From JAKFWF01 sp963741505 (GTDB lineage Bacteria; Pseudomonadota; Alphaproteobacteria; Rhizobiales; Hyphomicrobiaceae): 64,000 nucleotides of DNA. The notes under the pieces were generated by a model. It was not told the DNA's origin, made no database searches, and worked only from the letters and a program-made list of their open reading frames with translations. Made by a program: the position numbers and the translations under genes. How positions within the stretch are numbered: the stretch's first letter is position 1; each line of letters starts with the position of its first letter. Positions 8,990 through 19,217 of the stretch are shown piece after piece. The DNA is taken from positions 310,001 to 374,000 of the forward strand of contig CAVUIJ010000002.1 in the NCBI GenBank assembly GCA_963741505.1. The letters run 5' to 3'.

Positions 8990-9337
8990 TCACTCGAGGT
9001 CAACGGTCTCAATACCGTCCCTGTAGATCTGCACGAGACGGCTGGAACGGCTAAGGCGACACGCCGCGTCCCAGATCGGTGCCACGATCTGGTGGAACTC
9101 GCGCATGGTCAGATTGCCGGTGCGAATGTGAATGACAGGCGTTCCGGTGCGGGACGCCATGGCACGATGTGAGAAATCCGCATCCTTCGACACGATCGTA
9201 AGGTCGTGGGTTTGAGCAAATTGCCAAATCTGCGTGTCGGACCAGTTCGGCCCGAGATCATCGACGAATTGATACTCGGGGCCGGATCAGGGCTTGAACC
9301 AGCGGGGCAGGTTGGCATCGATCAGATACCCCGGCAT
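8990..9337 (-). pseudogene. DUF5615 PIN-like toxin, interrupted by an in-frame stop
   Basis: Reading from ATG 9337 gives MPGYLIDANLPRWFKP, then TGA at codon 17 (9287-9289). The same frame then continues SGPEYQFVDDLGPNWSDTQIW...LTIVSKDADFSHRAM...VIHIRTGNLTMREFH to a stop at 8990. These are the DUF5615/Mut7-C-like PIN-domain motifs (early DANLP, central SKDADF). The stop replaces what is probably TGG (Trp). Unlike other breaks in the window this is a substitution, not a frameshift. Its start overlaps the stop of the DUF433 antitoxin gene, the usual order of this TA pair. The toxin is probably inactive unless the stop is a base-call error or is read through. Confidence 0.75.
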
Positions 9338-9585
9338 CAAACCACCGCGCGAACCCGGTATCCGTGATCCAGCGTGCGGCTGGCAAACTCGAGGCATGCC
9401 GCAATGTCTTCACGCTCCAGCATCGGGTGCTGATGCAGGATTTCGTCGACGCTCTCGCCGGCGGCGAGATACCCCAGGATTGTCGCCACGGTGATGCGAA
9501 GCCCGCGCACCGTCGGCCGGCCGTTGCAGACGTCCGGAATGATGGTGATGCGATCGATGATGGGAGGCGCTGTTTCGTCGGCCAT
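9337..9585 (-). CDS. DUF433 antitoxin-like protein
   Basis: 82 aa. The centre IIPDVCNGRPTVRGLRITVA with ILGYLAAGESVDEILHQHP and LEREDIAACLEFA matches DUF433, a small winged-helix family that acts as antitoxin and repressor for DUF5615 PIN-like toxins. Its stop overlaps the toxin start by one base (TGATG), so the two are coupled. The antitoxin is intact while the toxin has a nonsense codon, consistent with a decaying or silenced module. Confidence 0.88.
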   Translation of the reverse strand: MADETAPPIIDRITIIPDVCNGRPTVRGLRITVATILGYLAAGESVDEILHQHPMLEREDIAACLEFASRTLDHGYRVRAVV

Positions 9586-9984
9586 GGCGATTGATCCGTG
9601 AGGTCGTGCAACGCACAGCTTACCTTATTTTGCCAGGTTGGCCTACCCGCAGCCGACCCAACCCAAAGGCAGGGCAACCGCACATGGGCACGCTGTTATC
9701 CCCTCTCCCCGTCCGGCCCGTGGCCGGCACGGGGAGAGGGTTAGGGTGAGGGGCAGCCACTTGCTCCGTGTGGCCAACATCAGACAGCAGAGCGGAGGCG
9801 AGAGCGGCGTTCGAGCAGGCGGCTGCCCCTCACCCTCGGCCGGCCGAGTGGGGCCGGCCTCTGCCCTCTCCCCGTAAAGGGACGGGGAGAGGGAAAAAGG
9901 CGTCATATGCGAATGCCCTGCACCCAAAGGCGTCATCCCGGCGAAGGCCGCACGACAAGCTTCAGAGGGGCGGTGCTCGCAGAA
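9586..9984. repeat. Composite palindromic repeat region (two inverted CCCTCTCCCC elements)
   Basis: A 399-bp gap with no convincing gene. It holds two elements: 9700-9756 (CCCTCTCCCC, short hairpin, GGGGAGAGGG, then TTAGGGTGAGGGGCAG) and 9823-9893, the same unit in the opposite direction. Their outer flanks pair with each other: GGGTGAGGGGCAGCC near 9745 against GGCTGCCCCTCACCC near 9821. The same unit occurs inside uvrA (12887-12930) and near 22778-22827. It looks like a dispersed palindromic (REP/BIME-like) family; ORFs called across it are artefacts of the repeat. Confidence 0.8.
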
Positions 9985-10704
9985 TTACCAAGATGTCACA
10001 ACGAGAAAAAACACGAATACGTAGAGCGCAAAGAGCAGTATCGACGCGGTCATGAGCCAAGACGCGAGGTTAAGCCACAATTGCATGCGTCGTAGGCCGA
10101 GCCAGCGGGGAATCGCCGACATAAAGCGCCGACTCCTCTTACGAATGAGTTTTCCCGACACGCGAGCAAAATAGTGTGAGCAGTACGTGCCGAATGCATA
10201 TTGTCCACTAAGCATAGCAAGAATGCCGACACCCGAAACCAAGAGACCAAAGACGTAAAGTGATCGTACGACTGGTGACTTGTCAGTTGAGAGGGCAGTA
10301 ACGCACGCGATCGCTAGCGCACCGTGTAATGCCAGAACGTACTTCAATAGCTCTTGCACAACCTGCATGCCGGTTTTTTCTGACCAGGCCAGTCGATCCT
10401 TCCAGAACTGGCGCCATTCTTCGAGGTCACTGCTATTTCGAGCCACCGCCGCCTTGTTGAAATCATGTTCTAGCTGAGCACTTCGGATATCACGAGCCCA
10501 GTCAAAGGGAAGAGGCAGCCGACCCGCGCGAAAACTATCCTCGGCTGCAACAATTATCCCGTCGATCTGCTGAATATCGAAATCGAGTCTCTCGCCTTGC
10601 AGCGATCTACCTTTAAGCGGCTCCCACAGTCTTCGAACAGTGTTGTGTAAGCTGATGTCGGTCGGCGGCGCTCGAACCACTTCGGGTAACCCCGGATTGC
10701 ACAT
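9985..10704 (-). CDS. Hypothetical membrane protein, atypical composition
   Basis: 239 aa, not recognised. The N-terminal half is soluble and charged. Three strongly hydrophobic segments follow (about 115-137, 148-170, 213-237), the last ending in ILLFALYVFVFFLVVTSW. The DNA is clearly less GC-rich than its neighbours and uses A/T-ending codons, which suggests horizontal acquisition. The start lies four bases beyond the repaired uvrA stop on the same strand, so it may be transcribed with uvrA. A later Met is possible. No function proposed. Confidence 0.6.
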   Translation of the reverse strand: MCNPGLPEVVRAPPTDISLHNTVRRLWEPLKGRSLQGERLDFDIQQIDGIIVAAEDSFRAGRLPLPFDWARDIRSAQLEHDFNKAAVARNSSDLEEWRQFWKDRLAWSEKTGMQVVQELLKYVLALHGALAIACVTALSTDKSPVVRSLYVFGLLVSGVGILAMLSGQYAFGTYCSHYFARVSGKLIRKRSRRFMSAIPRWLGLRRMQLWLNLASWLMTASILLFALYVFVFFLVVTSW

Positions 10705-10708
10705 TTCT

Positions 10709-13755
<3,047 letters not shown>

Positions 13756-13887
13756 GGTGCCGCTTGATAGCGGATGGTTGCCTATGCGTCCATGCGAAGC
13801 GCGATGCCGTCAACACATCTGAGGTCGCAGCCGGCCTCATTATTGCTCACACAAAGCGGAATTGCCATCTCAACTGACGGTCGAAAG

Positions 13888-14391
13888 TCACGGTTTCCAG
13901 TTGGTGCGGAATGCGAGTGCACGCGTCATCTGGAACGTACTTATTGAACGCACACCAAGTTGTTTGCACACGTCCGGGAGCTTCCGGTTAGCCCTCTGTT
14001 TGGATGGTGCGGAGGCTTCAGTCGTCACGACGGTGCGATCTGCGCGGTCCAATGCATAGGCAACAAGAAATGGATCGGCGCCCATTCCGAGAATCTCCGC
14101 GTCGGTGAGGTCGGTCGCATAGCCCTGTTCGACTACTCGCGCCACCTTGGCAGGATCGGCCTCTTCTTCGAGGAGCAGGGCGGCTGCCGTCGCCTTGTCC
14201 TTACGCCAATTGTAAAATGCATCTTCCTTGTCGCCGCCGGCGCTCACCTCCTCGAAGGTCTCGCGCGGCATCTTGATTGTGCCACTCGCTCCTTGATGCA
14301 CCAGCCAGTCCCAGAACTCTGGGACTTGATCGATAGCGTAATAGTTGTCCTTGGCGGTGATAATGACATTGGCGTCAAGGAGATAGAGCAT
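13888..14391 (-). CDS. DUF4411 family PIN-like protein (putative toxin)
   Basis: 167 aa. The start MLYLLDANVIITAKDNYYAID gives the first PIN-fold Asp, and PEFWDWLVHQG is typical of DUF4411. Later acidic positions are in DLTDAEILGMGADPFLVAYAL and TTEASAP. PIN-fold proteins are usually RNases that cleave tRNA, rRNA or mRNA when freed from antitoxin. It is 13 bp downstream of, and on the same strand as, an XRE/ImmA gene, a pairing often seen and proposed as a toxin-antitoxin module. GC is lower than in flanking genes. The C-terminus is intact. Confidence 0.85.
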   Translation of the reverse strand: MLYLLDANVIITAKDNYYAIDQVPEFWDWLVHQGASGTIKMPRETFEEVSAGGDKEDAFYNWRKDKATAAALLLEEEADPAKVARVVEQGYATDLTDAEILGMGADPFLVAYALDRADRTVVTTEASAPSKQRANRKLPDVCKQLGVRSISTFQMTRALAFRTNWKP

Positions 14392-14404
14392 CGGATCATC
14401 GACC

Positions 14405-15589
14405 TCATGCCGCGGTGAGGTCTAGAAGCGCATTGACCGAGATCGGCTTAACGGCAAGAAGCTGCGCTGCCTTGGTTGGTGTCAGCTTGCCATCTTGCAG
14501 CGATCTTTGAGCGAGTGTTAGGAGCGCTGCTCCTAGTCGATGCCGCTTTACGACGTAGTAGTTGGGACCGCCACCTTCGCGCTCGCCAGCGTGCTCCTTA
14601 GCTTTGCTCTTTTGGTAATCATCGCCGAACCGGTCGATGAGCTGTTGGTAGATGGCTCCGGTGATGACATTGGTGCGTAGGAGCTGGTAAGCGACCATCG
14701 CCCGGCTGATCTTTCGCTCGCTGGCAAATGGCGAAAGTTCTGCAAGTATTTCGGCGAGTTGTCGTCCACGAAGGCGTTCAAGGAGCGCGAACTCGTTAGG
14801 TGGCAACAGGATGCGGCCAGCCACATCATTGCAGAACTGCTCGACACGCGTGGCATGTGTTGCGCCGCTAATGCCAGACTGCCCCAGCCAGAGGTGGGCC
14901 GTCTCGTGCAACGCGGTGAAAGACCATGCCGGGCGTGCATCGTTGTCGTTAATAGTAATGAGAGGTGCAATCGGATCGGCCAAGCTGTAGCCGCGAAATG
15001 TCGATGCCCCTATCTTGGAATGATGGCTGCCGAGATCACCGATCAGCAGAACAAAAATGCCGCTCGCTTCAAGGCAAGATCTGAGATAGGCGAATGCCTC
15101 GCTGGTATCTCGGGTCGAGCGATACCTCTCCAGTTTGAACCCGATTGCAACCGAAATTCTGCTCGCGACTTCGGCCGGGTCGTCGGTAAGTTTTTGCGAA
15201 CCGACGAAGTCGCGACGCGGAGCTTCCTCGTCCTCAAGGAGTGATCTGATGAGATCATGCCGAGCTCGGACATTGCGGATGAGCGCATCTAGGTGAGGGT
15301 CGAAGTCGGTTGGCGGTGTGCCAGGTATGCGACGGAAGTCCTCGCCACGCTCGCCGCGCTGCGGCGGCTCCTTCAGATAGAAGACGACCAGTGGACGACG
15401 GTAGCGTTCGGCCATACGGCGCAGCAGCGCTGGTGACGGTTGGACCTTCCCGACCTCAAGGGCAGTTAGCCGCTCCGCGCCGCTTTGGCCACGCGCAGGC
15501 TTGAGGTCGATGGCATCCGCAGCATCCTCAAGCGACATTCCGGCCGTCTCGCGAGCCCAGATGAGAATCTTCGGATTGATGGCGGGCAT
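14405..15589 (-). CDS. XRE-family HTH protein with ImmA/IrrE metallopeptidase domain
   Basis: 394 aa. Residues 5-65 are a Cro/CI helix-turn-helix (ARETAGMSLEDAADAIDL...ERLTALEVGK). Residues about 180-280 are a COG2856/ImmA domain with the zinc motif HETAH (His228-Glu229-His232). The C-terminal about 110 residues are charged and of unknown fold. ImmA/IrrE proteins cleave repressors; XRE-ImmA proteins next to DUF4411 PIN proteins probably act as antitoxin and regulator. It is co-oriented with the PIN gene downstream. Confidence 0.88.
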   Translation of the reverse strand: MPAINPKILIWARETAGMSLEDAADAIDLKPARGQSGAERLTALEVGKVQPSPALLRRMAERYRRPLVVFYLKEPPQRGERGEDFRRIPGTPPTDFDPHLDALIRNVRARHDLIRSLLEDEEAPRRDFVGSQKLTDDPAEVASRISVAIGFKLERYRSTRDTSEAFAYLRSCLEASGIFVLLIGDLGSHHSKIGASTFRGYSLADPIAPLITINDNDARPAWSFTALHETAHLWLGQSGISGATHATRVEQFCNDVAGRILLPPNEFALLERLRGRQLAEILAELSPFASERKISRAMVAYQLLRTNVITGAIYQQLIDRFGDDYQKSKAKEHAGEREGGGPNYYVVKRHRLGAALLTLAQRSLQDGKLTPTKAAQLLAVKPISVNALLDLTAA

Positions 15590-15905
15590 CAGTCGAATCT
15601 CGCGACTATTGAACGGAGCGCACTCGTATGATCCTTAAGCGGGCGCAGAACTCCAGAACGCCATTTGAAAAGAGCAGCATGTACGAGATAGTCAAGCAAC
15701 AACGTTCGATTCCGAGCAAGAGAAAGGCCTGCGCGGCCTGCCGGAGGCAATCTGCCGCGGGAAGACCAGAGGTCGACGCAGCCCGTTGTTTGATAGATGC
15801 TTAGGACTGTATCGGAACAAGTTGCCGCCGCTCACTAGAATTTGGCAGTGGTGTCTGCGCGCCGCCCGCCCCGAGCGCGCCGAATGCGTCACGGCAGGGC
15901 CGGCC
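15590..15905. other. Intergenic region, no gene recognised
   Basis: 316 bp between the convergent-free 5' end of the XRE-ImmA gene and the 3' end of the GST-like gene. Composition is mixed. Short ORFs on both strands lack ribosome-binding sites or recognisable motifs. It probably holds the promoter of the XRE-ImmA/PIN operon; I see no clear palindrome. Confidence 0.5.
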
Positions 15906-16619
15906 TCAAATTGCACCACCAATCCCACCGAACCACCGCTCCATCCCGCGTCGGCTGTACGCGACGAGGTTGGCGTGGCGCTCGGTGGCGGTGCGCAGCG
16001 GTGTCTCGAAGGCCGGGCACAGCAATCCGGTCACCGTGGCATGCACGCTGGCGTCGGCTGCGCACGGCTCGGGTCCCATCAGCCAGGGCTTGTCGCCCAG
16101 CTGCGTCGCCACCGCATCAATGCCGCGCGTCGCCAGCCGCTCGATCTCGGCCCGCGAATGCCGGCCGGCGCCCTGGGCTTGCAGCGCCTTGCGCACGCTG
16201 CGCCGGACGATCTTGGCGATCAGCGGCCGCAGCGGTGCCGGTGCGCTGTCAAAGAATTTTGCCGGGCCGCGGGTGAAATTCGCGTCGTCGATCCAGCGCG
16301 CGCTCATCACCGCCCAGTAGAGGTTGTCCTCGCACAGTTTCTCGAACGCCCAGGCCTGGGCCCGTTCGGCCGCCGACAGTCCCTTGTCGAAGTCGATCCG
16401 GTATTTCTCCTCCAGGTGCCAGCGGATGAAGGTCGAATCCGGGATGACCGCGCCGTCATCGTCGATGTAAGGCAATTTGCCCTTCGGCGCCTTGCGCAGC
16501 CCGCCGTAGTCGACCCGGTATTCGAGCCCCGCCATCTTCAGCAGGGCATGCGTCTTCATGCACGGCGTGCTCAGATCGGGCAGCCCGAGCATCGGCCCGA
16601 AAACGTAAAGCGTGATCAT
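15906..16619 (-). CDS. Glutathione S-transferase-like protein (metaxin/FAX type)
   Basis: 237 aa from ATG 16619 (AGGAG eight bases upstream). The N-terminus TLYVFGPMLGLPDLSTPCMK followed by PKGKLPYIDDDGAVIPDSTF is the thioredoxin-fold half seen in metaxin-like GSTs. The helical C-terminal half contains WAFEKLCEDNLYW and KPWLMGPEPCAADASV, the usual buried-Asp region. The usual glutathione-activating Ser/Tyr is not evident, so enzymatic activity is uncertain. Bacterial relatives are largely uncharacterised. Confidence 0.85.
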   Translation of the reverse strand: MITLYVFGPMLGLPDLSTPCMKTHALLKMAGLEYRVDYGGLRKAPKGKLPYIDDDGAVIPDSTFIRWHLEEKYRIDFDKGLSAAERAQAWAFEKLCEDNLYWAVMSARWIDDANFTRGPAKFFDSAPAPLRPLIAKIVRRSVRKALQAQGAGRHSRAEIERLATRGIDAVATQLGDKPWLMGPEPCAADASVHATVTGLLCPAFETPLRTATERHANLVAYSRRGMERWFGGIGGAI

Positions 16620-16957
16620 GTCCGCGCTCCTCTCGCTCGATCGGCGAGGGACAACATAGCAAACGCCGGGTCGCAGGCAGCAGGCTTCGAGGCGAAAAGT
16701 CGCCTGCGTCACCAAAGAAACACGTTAGGGATATCCGCAACTATAGGGGGTCTGCCTGTTGACTTAGCCGTAAGCTTGCGATCCAAGGTCATTGCAGCAT
16801 ATTTTTGCGGCAGACACAGTCATTCGACTGTATTTCCTGCGGCATGATTGAAAAGTTACAGCCAAGTGCTTGAGAACGATCTTCCAGCGCGGCTAATATC
16901 ACGGCAGCTGGGGGATAGGCTGTCCGGAATGCACAGTGCTTTGGAGGGGATCTACCA
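16620..16957. promoter_or_regulatory. mucR upstream region
   Basis: 338 bp between the divergent GST-like gene and mucR. It is locally A/T-richer than the surroundings (for example ATATTTTTGCGG near 16800 and GATTGAAAAGTTACAG near 16845). MucR/Ros proteins bind A/T-rich DNA and commonly repress their own gene, so a control region here is expected. GGAGGGGATCT precedes the ATG. No individual operator can be defined by eye. Confidence 0.45.
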
Positions 16958-17365
16958 ATGGATGATCTGGCAAAGGTTGAACTCGTCGAGCTGACGGCCG
17001 AGATCGTCTCGGCCTACGTCAGCAACAATACGGTGAGCGCGAGCGACGTGCCGGCTCTGATCGGCGACATCCATGGCGCGCTGAGCCGGGCGGCCGGCGG
17101 CGCCGCCCCAGTCGAACGCGAGGAATTGCGCCCGGCCATCAACGTCAAGAAGTCGGTGACGCCCGAGTTCATCGTCTGCCTCGAGGACGGCAAGAAGTTC
17201 AAGTCCCTGAAGCGCCACCTGCGCACGCACTACAACCTCTCGCCCGACGAATACCGCGAGAAGTGGGGCCTGCCGCACGACTATCCGATGGTCGCACCGA
17301 ACTACGCGGCTGCCCGCTCGGCGCTGGCAAAAAAGATGGGCCTCGGCACCCGCCGCGACGGTTGA
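16958..17365 (+). CDS. mucR: MucR/Ros family transcriptional regulator
   Basis: 135 aa. The N-terminal helix pair (ELTAEIVSAYVSNNTVSASDVPALI) is the oligomerisation region. The C-terminal prokaryotic zinc finger is FIVCLEDGKKFKSLKRHLRTHYNLSPDEYREKW split here into its parts: FIVCLEDGKKFKS and LKRHLRTHYNLSPDEY, then GLPHDYPMVAPNYAAARS. One Cys and both His are present; the second Cys of Ros (CLEC) is Asp (CLED), a variation known in rhizobial MucR relatives. These proteins act as global H-NS-like regulators of exopolysaccharide, motility and cell-cycle genes. Confidence 0.93.
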   Translation: MDDLAKVELVELTAEIVSAYVSNNTVSASDVPALIGDIHGALSRAAGGAAPVEREELRPAINVKKSVTPEFIVCLEDGKKFKSLKRHLRTHYNLSPDEYREKWGLPHDYPMVAPNYAAARSALAKKMGLGTRRDG

Positions 17366-17689
17366 TCAAACGCGTGCTCCATGTCTGGTCATGCTCGTGC
17401 CCGCGCCTGTCGCGGGCATGATCGTTTTCGGGCCGAACCGGGCCAGACGCCGCAATTCCGGGGCGAGCGCGCGAACGAGCGCCGCATGCCGGCCGACGTC
17501 GTAGGCCCAGTGGCCGGCGACGCCGCGCTGGCGTTCGCGCCGCAGCGCCGAGGCCAGCAGCCGGCAGATCCGCTCCTGCCCCGCGTGCGACTGGTCCGCG
17601 ATCTCGTGCGGCCACAGCGGCAGGATGCGGCCCAACGCCTGCGATCGTGCCGCTTCGGTGGGATAGGGTGGGCTTTGACATGCAAGCAT
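17366..17689 (-). CDS. Conserved hypothetical protein (about 107 aa)
   Basis: ATG 17689 has GGAG nine bases upstream and gives MLACQSPPYPTEAARSQALG. The protein is helical and rich in Arg/Leu (ERICRLLASALRRERQRGVAGHW). I recall similar proteins encoded beside MucR or DUF6456 genes in rhizobia, but no function is known. It is divergent from the DnaA-domain gene. A 9-bp inverted repeat (TGGGACACT/AGTGTCCCA, 17692-17727) covers its translation start region and may be its operator. Confidence 0.65.
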   Translation of the reverse strand: MLACQSPPYPTEAARSQALGRILPLWPHEIADQSHAGQERICRLLASALRRERQRGVAGHWAYDVGRHAALVRALAPELRRLARFGPKTIMPATGAGTSMTRHGARV

Positions 17690-17691
17690 AA

Positions 17692-17727
17692 TGGGACACT
17701 CCGACTTTCGGTCCGCAAAGTGTCCCA
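17692..17727. promoter_or_regulatory. Inverted repeat at the start of the 107-aa gene
   Basis: TGGGACACT at 17692-17700 and its exact complement AGTGTCCCA at 17719-17727, separated by 18 bp. The left arm is within three bases of the minus-strand ATG at 17689 and overlaps its ribosome-binding site. It fits a repressor site or a translational hairpin. Nothing in the window identifies the binding protein. Confidence 0.5.
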
Positions 17728-17740
17728 CAACGCGCCACAG

Positions 17741-17787
17741 CGTGGATAAGTCGCAGCCCTCTTAACGTTTGCCGATACTTATCCACG
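17741..17787. promoter_or_regulatory. Inverted DnaA-box-like pair
   Basis: CGTGGATAAGT (17741-17751) and its exact complement ACTTATCCACG (17777-17787), separated by 25 bp. Each arm contains TTATCCACG, eight of nine bases of the classical DnaA box TTATCCACA. They lie 120-165 bp upstream of a gene encoding an isolated DnaA-domain-IV-like HTH, whose fold recognises exactly this sequence in DnaA. Probably its autoregulatory operator, possibly bound by DnaA itself. Confidence 0.6.
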
Positions 17788-17906
17788 CCGTTCACCTCGT
17801 CCGTATTCTGGAGCCCGTACGAGCGCACATCCGCACGTACATTTCTTGCATGAAGGCGGCACCAGCCCTTGTGATGCGACCCGACCGCCCAGGAAGAGGT
17901 CACCAG

Positions 17907-18326
17907 ATGATGGATCGTCAGAACGACGAAGCTGCCGGCTCGAATGGCCGGCGCAGATACCGCAATACCCTGGTCAAGTTGCAGGGGCATGGGCTCGCCG
18001 AACTCGAACTACGCGCCCTGCTCGAGGCAACGGTCGCCGGCGGCTTCGACATCGACGAGGAGATGCTGCGCCAGCCGACCCGGGGCGAGGCGCGCATTGC
18101 CCTGGCGCGGCAGGTGGCGATGTACCTCGCCCACGTTGGCTGCGGCTTGAACAAGGCCGAGGCCGGCCGCCTGTTCGAGCGCGACCGCACGACCGTGCAT
18201 CATGCCTGCCTGGTGATCGAGCAGCGCCGTGACAACAGCAGCTTCGATCTCGCCCTCGACCACCTGGAGCGTGTGGTGCGGATTGTCGTCGGACCGCTGG
18301 AGGCGCCATGCCCGGCCTGGTTGTGA
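17907..18326 (+). CDS. Stand-alone DnaA domain IV-like HTH protein
   Basis: 139 aa from ATG 17907 (AGGAAGAGG upstream). Residues about 65-115 (ALARQVAMYLAHVGCGLNKA then EAGRLFERDRTTVHHACLVI) match the C-terminal DNA-binding domain of DnaA, including the signature equivalent of DHTTVLHA. There is no AAA+ domain. The last 19 bp overlap the DUF6456 gene, so the two are co-translated. Proteins of this type with DUF6456 partners are widespread in Hyphomicrobiales; their role is unclear, perhaps competing with or modulating DnaA or acting as transcription factors. Confidence 0.85.
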   Translation: MMDRQNDEAAGSNGRRRYRNTLVKLQGHGLAELELRALLEATVAGGFDIDEEMLRQPTRGEARIALARQVAMYLAHVGCGLNKAEAGRLFERDRTTVHHACLVIEQRRDNSSFDLALDHLERVVRIVVGPLEAPCPAWL

Positions 18327-19168
18327 GACGAGAGGCCGACGGCACCCCTTCTGATCCAGCATTGCGCAACTGCCTGCGGCAACTTGCCCAGCGCGGCGCC
18401 AAACTGATGGCGCAGGCGCAAGGCGCCACGGTCGAAGCCCCGCGCAAGGGCGTCGAGACCGCCGTTTCCTGGATCGACATCGCAATGATCCCGCAACTCG
18501 ACGCCACCGGCTGGCTGACCGGCATTGGTGACGGCCGGTTCATCCTGTCGCCCGCCGGCCGCACGATCGTCAGGCTGATGAAAGCGGCACCGTCGCCAGC
18601 CGAAGCGACGGCCGGCAGTGCCGTAGCGCCCAACCCGCCCGACGTAACTGCGGCCACGAGCACGCCGCGGATCGAACCCGACCACCCACTCGCCTGGCTG
18701 CGTACGCGCCGCCGGAAGGACGGCACACCCTATCTGTCGGACCAGACGTTCGAAGCCGGCGAACGATTGCGCGACGATTTCCATCGCGCCGCCATGATGC
18801 CGCGGGTGACGGTCGATTGGGAGGCGATCCCGCGCTCGCGCAGCGAACAGCGCGGCATGGCGGCCGCGCGCGGAGGCGGCGGCGGCAATAGTGACGCGCA
18901 GAACCGGGTACGGCGCGCCCTTGCCGCACTCCCGCCGGAGTTGAGCGGCCTGCTCGTCGACGTCTGCTGCTTCGGCCATCGCCTGCAGGACGTTGAACGG
19001 TCACGCGACCTGCCGCAACGCTCCGTCCACTATCTGCTCGATATCGCCCTCAAGGTGCTGGCCCGTCACTACGGCCTATTGCCACCAGCCGATGGCACCT
19101 GGCAGCCCCGATCGCGGACGCGGCATTGGGGCGGCGACGGCTATCGGCCAACCGTCGATGGCGCGTGA
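18308..19168 (+). CDS. DUF6456 domain-containing protein
   Basis: 286 aa. The N-terminal part (about 45-95) resembles a winged helix (WIDIAMIPQLDATGWLTGIG...FILSPAGRTIVRL). The C-terminal half has HPLAWLRTRRRKDGTPYLSD, then GERLRDDFHRAAMMPRVTVDW, then a helical region with DVCCFGHRLQDVERSRDLPQ and SVHYLLDIALKVLARHYGL, which matches DUF6456. The latter looks like a sigma-4/HTH-type module. It overlaps the DnaA-like HTH gene, and the two probably work together in DNA binding. Function unknown. Confidence 0.85.
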   Translation: MPGLVVRREADGTPSDPALRNCLRQLAQRGAKLMAQAQGATVEAPRKGVETAVSWIDIAMIPQLDATGWLTGIGDGRFILSPAGRTIVRLMKAAPSPAEATAGSAVAPNPPDVTAATSTPRIEPDHPLAWLRTRRRKDGTPYLSDQTFEAGERLRDDFHRAAMMPRVTVDWEAIPRSRSEQRGMAAARGGGGGNSDAQNRVRRALAALPPELSGLLVDVCCFGHRLQDVERSRDLPQRSVHYLLDIALKVLARHYGLLPPADGTWQPRSRTRHWGGDGYRPTVDGA

Positions 19169-19217
19169 ACGGGAGTTTCGGTTCATTGCGCCGCCCAACA
19201 CGGTGAAGCCGATTTGC

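Noticed and set aside
9643..9936. 97-codon ORF across the palindromic repeats
   Set aside because: The translation (HMTPFSLSPSLYGERAEAG) is the repeat itself; no independent coding evidence.
15692..15928. 78-codon ORF on the minus strand
   Set aside because: No ribosome-binding site or motif and it runs into the 3' end of the GST-like gene.
17675..17695. TTGACA-like promoter on the plus strand
   Set aside because: No -10 element at usable spacing; the match lies inside the 5' end of the minus-strand 107-aa gene.
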